From: Flavobacterium phycosphaerae
GTDB taxonomy: Bacteria; Bacteroidota; Bacteroidia; Flavobacteriales; Flavobacteriaceae
Length of the DNA: 64,000 bases
Direction of reading: 5' to 3'
Assembly: GCF_010119235.1 (NCBI RefSeq)
Contig: NZ_JAAATZ010000001.1
Location: forward strand, 2,448,501 to 2,512,500
The position numbers and the translations under genes are program-made. Numbering within the stretch: position 1 is the first letter of the stretch; each line of letters opens with the position of its first letter. The notes beneath the pieces were generated by a model. It searched no databases. It was not told the origin of the DNA and worked only from the letters and a program-made list of their open reading frames with translations. Of the stretch, positions 50,960 through 60,027 are shown one piece after another.

Positions 50960-52210
50960 CTATTTTATTTCGAGTTGCTTTTCAATTTCTGTTTGCGTCA
51001 ATAGGATAGCCTGTAATTTATCTAAAATATCCATTTGCGTCATGTTTAAGGCTTCCCAGGCATCTAAAGTCACAAATAAGTCACCTGTGTTATTTTGCCA
51101 TGCTAAAACTGCTGTATCGTAGTTTTTTTTTAGCGCAGGGATGCTACTTTTTTCGGCTATACTGTATTGCTTTTTTAAATTATTTAACTCTGTAATCATG
51201 CCAGAAAGCATACCGGAGGTTTCATTTAAAATCATTTGCTTTTGCCAATTGAGGCTTTCCTTTTTAATTTGAAAACTATTGATATTGGCTTTATTCATCT
51301 TTGTTGACCAAGGCATTGGAATAGTTATCATCCCCATTAATGAGAATTGTTGCGGTTGTTCACCAAAGGCAAACATATGATCGTATTTAATTCCAAATTC
51401 AGGCAAAAATTTCGTTTTTTCCGCTTCAATTTTTAGCTGGTTTAAAGCGATGGTTTTATCTATTGCTTTGATGTCACTTCTGCTTTGGGAAAGGGAAAGA
51501 GAATCTGTTTTTATAGTTGCAAAGTCATTTAAGGTATAGTTGGTATCGATTTCAAAAGGAGTATTTATATCACGTGCCATTAATGTATTGAGCATTATTC
51601 TTTTTTGAGAAACGTCATTTTGCAACATAACAATCATACTTTCCAGTTTGCTGTACTCGGATTTTGCTTTGTAGTAGGATGGCAATTTATCCATATTGTA
51701 TTGATACCTAATTTCCATACTCTTAATCATATATTCTAAAAGTAACAGGTTATCATTAGCAATTTGAATTTTTTTAGTGCTGACAATCCACTGGTAATAA
51801 TTTGTTTTTGCAATAGCATTTAACTGATTGATGGTGTAGTTTTTGTTTTCAGTTTCTACTGAAGACATGGCGCTCATGTATTTATAATCAGCATTTAGCT
51901 TCTTCGCATTTGGAATCATTTGAGTAACACCTAGCATATAAGAACCCATTCCCGGAGACATATCATCTGCTTTCCAAAGTTTCGTATTATATGGGGCCAT
52001 ATATATCCCTGTTTCAATTTGAGGAGGCATCCAACTTTTGGCTCCTTTGGCCGCTGCATCCATACTTTGGATATCGGCATCATACATCTTTAATTGAGGA
52101 TTATTGGTTTTGATATTGGTCAAAACCTGATCCAGTGTAATTGTTTGTGCTACTATCGTAGTAGTGAATATCAAACAACTTAGTACCATATAATGTTTTT
52201 TACTTAGCAT
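50960..52210 (-). CDS. Outer-membrane efflux protein of the Cus system
   Basis: A 416-residue TolC-type protein with signal peptide (HYMVLSCLIFTTTIVAQ). Helical hairpins: ITLDQVLTNIKTNNPQLKMY and RSDIKAIDKTIALNQLKIEA, with short hydrophobic beta parts in between (FGIKYDHMFAFGEQPQQFSL). It starts 11 nt inside the CusA C-terminal frame, indicating coupled translation. Works with the two adaptors and CusA in periplasmic copper/silver extrusion. Confidence 0.88.
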   Translation of the reverse strand: MLSKKHYMVLSCLIFTTTIVAQTITLDQVLTNIKTNNPQLKMYDADIQSMDAAAKGAKSWMPPQIETGIYMAPYNTKLWKADDMSPGMGSYMLGVTQMIPNAKKLNADYKYMSAMSSVETENKNYTINQLNAIAKTNYYQWIVSTKKIQIANDNLLLLEYMIKSMEIRYQYNMDKLPSYYKAKSEYSKLESMIVMLQNDVSQKRIMLNTLMARDINTPFEIDTNYTLNDFATIKTDSLSLSQSRSDIKAIDKTIALNQLKIEAEKTKFLPEFGIKYDHMFAFGEQPQQFSLMGMITIPMPWSTKMNKANINSFQIKKESLNWQKQMILNETSGMLSGMITELNNLKKQYSIAEKSSIPALKKNYDTAVLAWQNNTGDLFVTLDAWEALNMTQMDILDKLQAILLTQTEIEKQLEIK

Positions 52211-54140
52211 TGATAATATCTATTTTTCCTTTTGTTTTTAATTCGCGAAGTTTTACCATTTCAAAAACAACCGGAGTTACTAATAATACATATATTGTTG
52301 AGGTTATTGTACCACCAATAAGTGGCACAGTAATAGGAAGCATGACATCGGCACCGGTACCTGTTGCCCAAAGAATAGGAATTAAACCAAAGAGTGAAAC
52401 GGAAACCGTCATTAACTTTGGTCGTAACCTTTTGGCAGAACCCTCAATGATATATTCTCTTAAAATAGCTTCTGTGATTGTTTCTTTACTGTTACCGTGT
52501 TCAGCCACCATTTTGTTCATGGCTTCATTTAAGTAAATCGTTATTAGCATTGCGGTTTCGATGGCTAAACCGAACAAAGCAATGAATCCAACCGCAACGG
52601 CTACGGATAAATTAATGCCATAAAAGTACACCATGAACACACCACCAATGAGTGCAAAAGGAACGGTAATCATTGTGATTATTGCTTCTTTCATGGAACG
52701 ATATGTAAAATACAGAATTAGAAAAATTATCATGATAACAATAGGCATAATCAGGCTCAATGTTTTATTGGCTCTGAGTTGGTTTTCCCATTGGCCACTC
52801 CATTCAATATAATATCCTTTAGGCATTTTGGTCATCATATCGTTTAGTCTCTTTTGAGCCTCTTTTACGGTACTACCCAAATCGCGATCACGAACATTAA
52901 ACAATACACTGCCACGAAGCATGGCGTTTTCACTATTTATCATTGGTGGACCATCACTTATTGAGATATTGGCAACGGTCTCTAATGGAATTGGCCCAAA
53001 TTGCATGGTTTGTACTTGTAGTTTTTTTAATGCTTCCAGACTATTTCGGTATTCTTGTGCATACCGGGCATTTACGGAAAAACGTCTTCTTCCTTCAATG
53101 GTAGTTGTTAAGATCATGCCGCCAATAGCAGCTTCAACGACATTATTAACATCATCAATAGAAAGACCATATCTGCCAATCACTTCTCTTTTAGCTTCGA
53201 TATCAATATACTTACCACCAGTTATAGGTTCTGCATATAAATCCTTTACACCCGAAGTGCCTTCCAGTGTTTTTTTAATTTTTTGCGCTAATACATTGAT
53301 AGTATCTAAACTTTCGCCATAAATTTTTATACCAACATCGGTTCTGATTCCAGTAGATAGCATGTTTATTCTATTAATTATGGGCTGTGTAAAACCATTG
53401 GTCACTCCCGGTATTTGGAGCTTATTATTTATTTCGGTTATAATGTCGTTCTTTGTTTTACCTTCCCTCCATTCGCTTTTTGGTTTTAAAAGGATTATGG
53501 TTTCAATCATACTAACAGGACTATTGTCTGTAGCTGTATTTGCCCTTCCTGCTTTTCCTAAAACATGCGCTACTTCGGGAACTGATTTTATCAATTTATC
53601 CTGTACTTGCAGTATGCGTTTTACTTCTGAATTAGAAACATCGGGTAATGTTACCGGCATGAACAAAATAGAACCTTCGTCTAAAGGAGGCATGAACTCG
53701 GAACCCAAACGTGTAAACATCAGCACACCAATTAATAGGGCTATTATATTTACTCCCAGAACGGTTTTTCTCCATTTTAAACACAAGGTTAGTATAGGTG
53801 TATAGAATTTTTCTAACTTTTTATTTATCGGGTTTTTTTCTTCTGGTCTTAGCTTTCCCTTTAGCAAAAAGCTTATTAATACCGGTGTAAGTGTAATGGC
53901 AAAAAAAGCATCTACAATTAGAATAAATGACTTGGTGTAAGCCAATGGACTAAATAATTTGCCTTCCATGCCTGAAAGAAGAAATACAGGTAAAAAAGAA
54001 GCTATAACAATTATGGTAGAATAAAAAACTCCCGGACCAACTAGTTTAGAGGAAGATTCGATAATTTTCAATCTTTCTTCAGGTGATAATGGGTCGTTTT
54101 CTTTTTTGAAAATATTTTTAAATTTACTTATCATATCCAC
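52200..54140 (-). CDS. cusA: CusA-type RND pump, C-terminal two-thirds (frame-split)
   Basis: A 646-residue continuation of the CusA pump from the TM4-TM5 linker to the C-terminus: ISKFKNIFKKENDPLSPEER, SSKLVGPGVFYSTIIVIASF, the Met/acid periplasmic loop (LGSEFMPPLDEGSILFMPVT), and the second TM block (GFIALFGLAIETAMLITIYL). The apparent start is a GTG overlapping the TAG of the upstream frame. One extra base in the T run at 54145-54148 joins both frames to about 1075 residues, the normal length for CusA. So this is probably a single intact gene. It ends overlapping the TolC-type gene. Confidence 0.85.
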   Translation of the reverse strand: MDMISKFKNIFKKENDPLSPEERLKIIESSSKLVGPGVFYSTIIVIASFLPVFLLSGMEGKLFSPLAYTKSFILIVDAFFAITLTPVLISFLLKGKLRPEEKNPINKKLEKFYTPILTLCLKWRKTVLGVNIIALLIGVLMFTRLGSEFMPPLDEGSILFMPVTLPDVSNSEVKRILQVQDKLIKSVPEVAHVLGKAGRANTATDNSPVSMIETIILLKPKSEWREGKTKNDIITEINNKLQIPGVTNGFTQPIINRINMLSTGIRTDVGIKIYGESLDTINVLAQKIKKTLEGTSGVKDLYAEPITGGKYIDIEAKREVIGRYGLSIDDVNNVVEAAIGGMILTTTIEGRRRFSVNARYAQEYRNSLEALKKLQVQTMQFGPIPLETVANISISDGPPMINSENAMLRGSVLFNVRDRDLGSTVKEAQKRLNDMMTKMPKGYYIEWSGQWENQLRANKTLSLIMPIVIMIIFLILYFTYRSMKEAIITMITVPFALIGGVFMVYFYGINLSVAVAVGFIALFGLAIETAMLITIYLNEAMNKMVAEHGNSKETITEAILREYIIEGSAKRLRPKLMTVSVSLFGLIPILWATGTGADVMLPITVPLIGGTITSTIYVLLVTPVVFEMVKLRELKTKGKIDIINAK

Positions 54141-55423
54141 TATGTTTTAGTATTATCTAATTCCTGTTGTCGTTCAGAAATATTCCTATAGGCATTTTCT
54201 ACCATAACAATTCCATCATCAACGACGACACCTATTGCTAAAGCAATTCCGGTTAAAGACATTATGTTGGATGAAATTCCAAATGCCTGTAATAAGATAA
54301 ATCCAACAGCAACTGAAATGGGTAATTGTATTAATATGATTAAAGCACTTCGCCAGTGAAATAGGAAGATTAGAATTACTATGGAAACAGTAATCATTTC
54401 TTCGGTTAAAGTACCTTTTACAGAAGCTATAGCATTTTCAATCAATTCACTTCTGTCGTATGAAGTTTTGAAAGTAACTCCATCAGGAAGTCCTTTTTCT
54501 ACCTCTTTCATTTTTGTTTTTACAGCCTTAATCACCTTATCGGCATTTTCTCCATTGCGCATTACGACAATACCGCCCACCACTTCTCCGGTGCCGTTTT
54601 GGTCAAAAATACCCAAACGCAAATCACCACCCATTTGTATAGAGCCGATGTCTCTAACTCTTACCGGTATGGAATTGTAATTTTTGATGGCAATAGCTTC
54701 TACATCTTTTATGTTTTTTATGTAACCAAGCCCTCTGACGATATAAGACATGTTACTCATTTCAAATTTGCGACCACCAACATCGTTGTTATTTGCTTTG
54801 ACCGCATTCATAACTTCCATCATACTGACGTTATAATATTGCATTTTGAGCGGGTCTAAAACTAATTGGTATTGTTTTTCAAAACCGCCAAAAGAAGCTA
54901 CTTCGGCAACGCCGGGAACTGTTTGGAGTGCAAATTTCACATACCAATCCTGCAAGGCGCGTTGTTCACCTAAATCCATTCCTTTAGCATCCAAGTGATA
55001 CCAAAATATGTGACCCACACCCGTACCATCGGGACCTAATGTTGGCACAACATTTTGAGGTAAAAGTCTTTGAGCATAATTTAATCTTTCGAGCACTCGT
55101 GTTCTTGCCCAATAGGTATCGACGTTGTCTTCAAAAACGATGTATACGAAACTCATACCGAACATTGAAGCTGCCCGGATGTTTTTGATTTTAGGGATTC
55201 CTTGAAGATTTGAAACTAAAGGATAAGTTACTTGAGCTTCTATAACTTGAGGACTTCTTCCCATCCATTCTGTGAAAACAATTACTTGGTTCTCGGATAG
55301 ATCAGGAATGGCATCTATGGGATTTTGTTGCACACTATAAACGCCCCAACCGAATAGACCGGCGGCAACAAGTAGCACAATAAATCGATTTTGCAGTGAG
55401 AAGGTTATTAATTTTTCGACCAT
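54140..55423 (-). CDS. cusA: CusA-type RND pump, N-terminal part (frame-split)
   Basis: A 427-residue N-terminal third of a CusA/CzcA-type copper/silver RND permease: TM1 FIVLLVAAGLFGWGVYSV, the early loop NPIDAIPDLSENQVIVFTEW, the first periplasmic loop, and TM2-TM4 with ALAIGVVVDDGIVMVENAYR, the proton-relay helix. The frame ends just after TM4 (ELDNTKT stop). It continues at once in the next frame; see 52200-54140. First major gene of the Cus operon after the Haem_bd gene, 4 nt away. Confidence 0.9.
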   Translation of the reverse strand: MVEKLITFSLQNRFIVLLVAAGLFGWGVYSVQQNPIDAIPDLSENQVIVFTEWMGRSPQVIEAQVTYPLVSNLQGIPKIKNIRAASMFGMSFVYIVFEDNVDTYWARTRVLERLNYAQRLLPQNVVPTLGPDGTGVGHIFWYHLDAKGMDLGEQRALQDWYVKFALQTVPGVAEVASFGGFEKQYQLVLDPLKMQYYNVSMMEVMNAVKANNNDVGGRKFEMSNMSYIVRGLGYIKNIKDVEAIAIKNYNSIPVRVRDIGSIQMGGDLRLGIFDQNGTGEVVGGIVVMRNGENADKVIKAVKTKMKEVEKGLPDGVTFKTSYDRSELIENAIASVKGTLTEEMITVSIVILIFLFHWRSALIILIQLPISVAVGFILLQAFGISSNIMSLTGIALAIGVVVDDGIVMVENAYRNISERQQELDNTKT

Positions 55424-55427
55424 GATA

Positions 55428-55898
55428 TTAATATTCAGATGAAAGACTATCGTTTATTTTAGTTAACCATTTTATTACTTCTTGCTTTTGAGTTTTGGAA
55501 AGCTTTGCGTTTTTATGAATCAGTGTATAAGAACTTAAAGGCATTTCATCAGATTGTATTTGTTTACTAATTGCCTCTAATTTACTCCGTTGTTTACGAC
55601 CGGAATAGTTTCCAAATTCATTGAAATTTAAGTCTTTTTTCCCATTGTTAATATGACTATCCATGAAAAAGCGGATAGGCTGTATATAAGAATACCATGG
55701 ATAGTTTGTATTATCGCTATGGCAATCGTAGCATGATGTTCTTACTATGGTTTCAATATTTTTCGGTACGTTATACATTTCTGTAAAATTGGATGAAAAA
55801 TGCTGCTCATAACCTATGTTACGAGCAGGTTGATAACATTGTATCAGCAAAAAAATAATAACTGTCATCCATGCTATTTTTTTGATGCTTTTTTTCAT
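55428..55898 (-). CDS. Haem_bd-domain protein
   Basis: A 156-residue protein with an N-terminal span (IAWMTVIIFLLIQCYQPARN) and the heme-binding segment IVRTSCYDCHSDNTNYPWYS (CxxCH for covalent heme c), then the family ending DEMPLSSYTLIHKNAKLSKT. This matches the Haem_bd domain of Bacteroidota, found in copper and efflux loci. It could provide electron transfer for metal oxidation in the periplasm; the partner is unknown. It starts directly after the DUF3347 gene (1 nt). Confidence 0.85.
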   Translation of the reverse strand: MKKSIKKIAWMTVIIFLLIQCYQPARNIGYEQHFSSNFTEMYNVPKNIETIVRTSCYDCHSDNTNYPWYSYIQPIRFFMDSHINNGKKDLNFNEFGNYSGRKQRSKLEAISKQIQSDEMPLSSYTLIHKNAKLSKTQKQEVIKWLTKINDSLSSEY

Positions 55899-56606
55899 TT
55901 AGTACGTTTTTTTGATAGAACCACAAGTTAACATTTTGCTGCCTTGGTATGGATTTTTAATGTCTTTAACTTCGCTTATCCAAATTGCGCCTTTACCGTC
56001 ATTTGCCATTGGGCAATAGTCTTGGTATAGTTGTCTGTGAGAACCGAAAATTTTAATTAAATCGTTTATATCCTTACTTAAAAGTACAAAATGTTCTCTT
56101 TGATGTTCTAATTTACCAGCGTTATCTCCAATATGTTCTGCATTTTCTTTAGCATCATCGGCAATATCAAGATATTCCTTTTTCTGTTCTGCATTTAGCG
56201 TTTTTGTATCAAATCTGTTAAGCGATGCCAATAATAATTTTCCGTTATCCGCAGCACCTTTAGAATCATCTTTTGCTAAATTGTTTTTAAGATTTATGTA
56301 GCACGTTATAATGTCATTTACATAATCTTTTGGAGTTACTGTAGCACTATCAACATTTGCTCCATTTTTTGCTATTGTATCAGTCGTTTTTGACTCTGCG
56401 GTTGGAACTGGCTCTGTCAATTCCATACCGCATTTTGAGCATTTCTCCCCCTTTTTACCGGTTACTTCCGGGTGCATTGGACAGGCATATAATTGCGAGG
56501 TACTTTCTGTTTTTTCTGAATTAGTTGTTGAAGCTTCTTTGTTTTTTTGATTACAAGAAACTAGAACAAATGCCATTGCTATGGCTGAAAGCATTATATT
56601 TTTCAT
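55899..56606 (-). CDS. DUF3347 lipoprotein with N-terminal heavy-metal-binding domain
   Basis: A 235-residue lipoprotein (AIAMAFVLVSCNQ). A heavy-metal-binding domain (YACPMHPEVTGKKGEKCSKC, then GMEL) is followed by DUF3347: DYVNDIITCYINLKNNLAKD, QREHFVLLSKDINDLIKIFG, and the end-motif YQDYCPMANDGKGAIWISEV..NPYQGSKMLTCGSI. DUF3347 proteins occur next to copper efflux genes and carry conserved Cys-Met sites that may bind copper. Similar DUF3347 ends the protein at 57829-58713. Confidence 0.85.
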   Translation of the reverse strand: MKNIMLSAIAMAFVLVSCNQKNKEASTTNSEKTESTSQLYACPMHPEVTGKKGEKCSKCGMELTEPVPTAESKTTDTIAKNGANVDSATVTPKDYVNDIITCYINLKNNLAKDDSKGAADNGKLLLASLNRFDTKTLNAEQKKEYLDIADDAKENAEHIGDNAGKLEHQREHFVLLSKDINDLIKIFGSHRQLYQDYCPMANDGKGAIWISEVKDIKNPYQGSKMLTCGSIKKTY

Positions 56607-56708
56607 TTTATTGTCTTTTTAGATTATTAGTGGCAACATTTTTTAATGAATATTTTTTTGAAAATCCACTTTATAACATTTAGTGTTTTTTTCATCTTAC
56701 TTTATTTA

Positions 56709-56741
56709 AAGAAGGGTTTGCTATTACTACAAACCCTTCTT
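56709..56741 (-). terminator. Perfect 12-bp hairpin downstream of the beta-propeller gene
   Basis: AAGAAGGGTTTG-N9-CAAACCCTTCTT (56709-56741) lies 5 nt after the stop at 56746 on the minus strand, followed by TAAATAAAG rather than a long T run. Likely a terminator or mRNA-stabilising hairpin. Confidence 0.6.
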
Positions 56742-56745
56742 GTAA

Positions 56746-57801
56746 TTACATTTTTAAAACAATACCATTTGGTTTGTTACCCACAGTAATTGTTTTGGTA
56801 ACTGTATGGTTGGTTACATTTATTACAGAAACTGATTTAGCTGATTGGTTAGTAACATAAGCTGTATTTCCGTCAGTTGTAAAAGCAACAGCATGAGCAC
56901 CATCACCTGCATTGATTACCCCTGCATCCATCCACATTGACATAACTGAATCCCAAGTGTAGTAATGTACTTTTGCATTCATTGGGTCGGTAACCCATAA
57001 TTCATTTTTAGTTCCGTTATGAGCCGCAATACCCGGCATGAAGCCTAAAGCAATTGTTTGGTCAACAACGTTTGTAGCTACATTGATAACTGAAATAGAT
57101 TGTCCGTCTTCGTTATCCACAAACATTTGTCCGTTACTTCCTGTCCAAGCACCCACCGGGTTGTTACCAACAGCCACTGTAGTTATTACTGCTTTAGTAG
57201 CCACATTAATTATAGTTACTGTATCGTCGTCTCCATTGGCTACATAGGCTTTGGTACCATCTGATGAAAATGTTAATTCAGCAGGCATCATTCCTACTGT
57301 AATTGTGTTCATTAATGCGTAAGTAGAAGCATTGTAAACCAATACTTTTCCATCCATATCCATTTGAGGCACCCAAATTTCTGTACCATCAGGAGAATAG
57401 ATTGTATTATGATTCATAACCGGTAAATCTAAGTTTTCCATTATTGAACCGTTTGTTGCATCTAAAATCAACATTTTACCAGGCATAGAACCTGTAGTAG
57501 TATGACCTGCGCTAAAATCCATTCCGGGAACGCCTAATGCTAAATGTCCTTGATGGTAACTAATATGATGTGGCCAAGAAACCATTGCCGAAGCAGGAAA
57601 CGATATAGTGCCGGTTACTTCACCAGTTGATAATTTAATTACCGAAACTGTAGCATCTTGACCATTAACTACATAAGCCGCAGGATAATCTACATTTAGT
57701 GGTGTTGCAGAACTACTATCTTTTGAACAAGATGTTATGAATAATGATGCCACTAAAAGAGTAGCTATGGCGTAAAGTGAATTTAATTTTATTGTTTTCA
57801 T
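56746..57801 (-). CDS. YncE-like beta-propeller lipoprotein
   Basis: A 351-residue lipoprotein (lipobox LFITSCSKD) built of YVTN-type repeats: AYVVNGQDATVSVIKLSTGE, AYVANGDDDTVTIINVATKA, LWVTDPMNAKVHYYTW, AYVTNQSAKSVSVINVTNHT. Seven-bladed beta-propellers of this family bind metal or ligands at the top. In copper loci of Bacteroidota this type often sits beside DUF3347 and CusA genes. Likely periplasmic or outer-membrane-associated copper accessory protein; the exact function is unknown. Confidence 0.85.
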   Translation of the reverse strand: MKTIKLNSLYAIATLLVASLFITSCSKDSSSATPLNVDYPAAYVVNGQDATVSVIKLSTGEVTGTISFPASAMVSWPHHISYHQGHLALGVPGMDFSAGHTTTGSMPGKMLILDATNGSIMENLDLPVMNHNTIYSPDGTEIWVPQMDMDGKVLVYNASTYALMNTITVGMMPAELTFSSDGTKAYVANGDDDTVTIINVATKAVITTVAVGNNPVGAWTGSNGQMFVDNEDGQSISVINVATNVVDQTIALGFMPGIAAHNGTKNELWVTDPMNAKVHYYTWDSVMSMWMDAGVINAGDGAHAVAFTTDGNTAYVTNQSAKSVSVINVTNHTVTKTITVGNKPNGIVLKM

Positions 57802-57828
57802 TTTTTATATTTTATTATTTTTTAAATT

Positions 57829-58713
57829 TTATTTAATTGTTTCAACTGTTTTACCACAAGTAAGCATTTGTGCTCCGTAGTAAGGGTTTTTGACTGCATT
57901 TTCTTTGCTTAACCAATTGGCATCCTGCATAGGGCAGTACTGATAATAAACGGCTTCTGAAGGTTTTGAAACTTTTATTATTTCATACATTCCTTTTGAT
58001 AATGTTTTGAAAGCTTCTCTTTGTTTTTGGATGTCTTGTGTTTCTGAAATACTTTTAGCATCGGCGGTTAAATCTTTCAATATTTTCATCCAAACCATGT
58101 GAACCTCCATTTTCAAAGTTTCCATTTTTACTGCTTCGATAGAAGTCACAAGGTCTTTTGATGTAATAGCGGCTGTTTTCGCATCTGATTTTACAAGCGC
58201 TTCTTTCAATAAGAAATACTTATCAAAGACAGGTTGTAATTGATTACTTTGCTTCGCCTGTTCGCTATTGTTCTGGTCTTGATTTTCAGCCATCATATTA
58301 TGGTCATTTTCATTTAATCCATTTTCTCTGGATATTGCATCTACTTTTATTACTTCTTTTACTGGTATTTTAGCCACACGGTCATATTGGCAACAGCCGG
58401 GAAGTTTATTATAGACATCATTAGGAGCAAGAAACTTGTCACTATCGTAGCCTGCGAGAGCAATTCGTTTTAGAATTTCATCTTGATTTGTTTTTGTAAC
58501 ATCATAAGTTACTGTTGCCATTTGTGTGTCTTGATTCCAATCAACTTCAACAACATTTTTGATGTTTCCTGCTTTTTCGATTTTGGTTTCACACATACCG
58601 CAATTACCATAAACTTTAACGCTTTCGGTTTTAGCATTTTTTATTTGTGCACTGACAGAGGTTGATAGCACAATAATTATTGCTACCATTACCTTTATAA
58701 ATGAATTTTTCAT
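57829..58713 (-). CDS. HMA-domain plus DUF3347 exported protein
   Basis: A 294-residue protein with signal peptide (VMVAIIIVLSTSVSAQ). The N-terminal HMA domain has VKVYGNCGMCETKIEKAGNI (CxxC) and runs to ILKRIALAGYDSDKFLAP; the C-terminal half is DUF3347 (VFDKYFLLKEALVKSDAKTA, YYQYCPMQDANWLSKE, NPYYGAQMLTCGKTVE). It is probably a periplasmic copper chaperone or sensor. It is the first gene of the leftward Cus block, with a 21-bp palindrome 20 nt upstream of the start. Confidence 0.85.
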   Translation of the reverse strand: MKNSFIKVMVAIIIVLSTSVSAQIKNAKTESVKVYGNCGMCETKIEKAGNIKNVVEVDWNQDTQMATVTYDVTKTNQDEILKRIALAGYDSDKFLAPNDVYNKLPGCCQYDRVAKIPVKEVIKVDAISRENGLNENDHNMMAENQDQNNSEQAKQSNQLQPVFDKYFLLKEALVKSDAKTAAITSKDLVTSIEAVKMETLKMEVHMVWMKILKDLTADAKSISETQDIQKQREAFKTLSKGMYEIIKVSKPSEAVYYQYCPMQDANWLSKENAVKNPYYGAQMLTCGKTVETIK

Positions 58714-58732
58714 TTTAAATAATGTTTAAGTA

Positions 58733-58753
58733 ATCAAAGTAATTTACTTTGAT
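58733..58753. promoter_or_regulatory. 21-bp palindrome upstream of the Cus block
   Basis: ATCAAAGTAA-T-TTACTTTGAT, a perfect inverted repeat 20 nt upstream of the start at 58713 and overlapping a possible -7 region. It could be the binding site of a repressor or activator for the copper genes. Confidence 0.5.
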
Positions 58754-58905
58754 TTTATTGAAAAGATAAATTTGAATAGATAACAGCTGCGAAAGAAATG
58801 TTATTGCAACACAAATAAAGGTGCAACAAAAAAATCTAAAACTGTTTTAAATTGAATAGCTATTCGCTATGAATTTGACACACTTATGGCTGTCAAAAAA
58901 GGGAT

Positions 58906-59274
58906 TTAGCTTATTTTTGGTATTAACCAAAGGAAGTAGAAACCAGAAGAAAGAAAGGTTTCTGTGTTAGAAAACTTTTGTTTTTCAAAAGATAAATCAA
59001 AATTATTATTTCTTAAAATAAGTTCAGATGACGCGGTAAAACCATTAATTGCTGACGGACAGGCACATTTAGAATGACCACATTTACCGCCGCAACCGTC
59101 ATGATTTTTTGTTTTGGAATGACTGTCACTTTCGCAACAACTGTCTTTGTCTGTTTTGGAAGATACTTCTTTTTTTGAAGTATGTTTTTCAGAGCAACCA
59201 CCGCAAGCATAACTACTATTAGGTATAAAGAATATGCCTAATAACATCAATACTATAAAGTGGTATTTTTTCAT
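58906..59274 (-). CDS. Cys/His-rich small exported protein
   Basis: The best start is the ATG at 59274 (MKKYHFIVLMLLGIFFIPNS); the longer frame from 59295 adds only seven residues. A signal peptide ends near SYA, followed by CGGCSEKHTSKKEV, DKDSCCESDSHSKTKNHDGC and GGKCGHSKCACPSAI, a dense array of Cys and His typical of periplasmic metal sequestration. The C-terminal part is unremarkable (FEKQKFSNTETFLSSGFYFL). It is similar in spirit to the DUF6660 protein at 41482. It lies at the upstream edge of the metal block. Confidence 0.7.
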   Translation of the reverse strand: MKKYHFIVLMLLGIFFIPNSSYACGGCSEKHTSKKEVSSKTDKDSCCESDSHSKTKNHDGCGGKCGHSKCACPSAINGFTASSELILRNNNFDLSFEKQKFSNTETFLSSGFYFLWLIPKIS

Positions 59275-59362
59275 TTTTAAAACTAAACAGTACAAATTTA
59301 ATTAAATGGAATTGATTTTTCATAAATGATTCGTTAAAATATTATATTTTGTTGATAATTGT

Positions 59363-60016
59363 TCAAAACTTGTTATTTGTTTGAGTTTTTGTATTTATTT
59401 CGTCAAGATAATATTGTAAATCATAGAGGTAAATTAATTCATCATCTTCCTGTGCTGGCAGTTGCGCTAATTCTACAAAATTGATGTTTTCATACAAAGA
59501 TTTTTCTCCAATTATGTCTTGTATAATTATGAATATTGCTTCAAGTAGGTTTTTATTGTTGCAATGCACCGTAAAATTTTTCAGGTAGACAATCATGTCA
59601 ATCTTTTTTGAATCTTCGTATTCAAAGGGCATGAATTTAAGTTCGCTTGCTTTTAGGTTGATATCTTTGAACACATAAGGTTTATCTAATCCCGCTTCCA
59701 TTTCGTCAATAGCTGCGGATGGTTGAACGAATGCTATAAATTCCCAATCTTTCAGTTTAGGTGCTGATTTTATTACTTCATCCACTTTATTAAAAAAGTC
59801 GGGATTTCCGTTGGCTGAGATAATCATTTGTGTTTTTTCATTTTTTCGGTTGGGGAATATCAAGATAAAATCTACTCCCTGAGCATAAAAATGGAGGTGC
59901 CAATCCAACCAATATACATAATGCTTTTTTTCTTTTGCACTCATTGTGGTTAGGGTTTTTAATTTAGATTGATGGTCCTTGAACCATGACCAAAAAAGAT
60001 CTACTGCTTTACTCAT
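59363..60016 (-). CDS. Hypothetical protein of the replication module
   Basis: A 217-residue soluble protein (WLDWHLHFYAQGVDFILIFP, QMIISANGNPDFFNKVDEVI, KIDMIVYLKNFTVHCNNKNL, then a short acidic end). No known motif. It follows the DnaC-like ATPase gene after 11 nt on the same strand and is likely part of the same operon. Conserved, no assigned function. Confidence 0.55.
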   Translation of the reverse strand: MSKAVDLFWSWFKDHQSKLKTLTTMSAKEKKHYVYWLDWHLHFYAQGVDFILIFPNRKNEKTQMIISANGNPDFFNKVDEVIKSAPKLKDWEFIAFVQPSAAIDEMEAGLDKPYVFKDINLKASELKFMPFEYEDSKKIDMIVYLKNFTVHCNNKNLLEAIFIIIQDIIGEKSLYENINFVELAQLPAQEDDELIYLYDLQYYLDEINTKTQTNNKF

Positions 60017-60027
60017 AATTTTTCGAT

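Noticed and set aside
54138..54148. Programmed -1 ribosomal frameshift in CusA
   Set aside because: No strong slippery heptamer or downstream stem was seen, and two other genes show similar homopolymer shortfalls, so an indel artefact is more likely.
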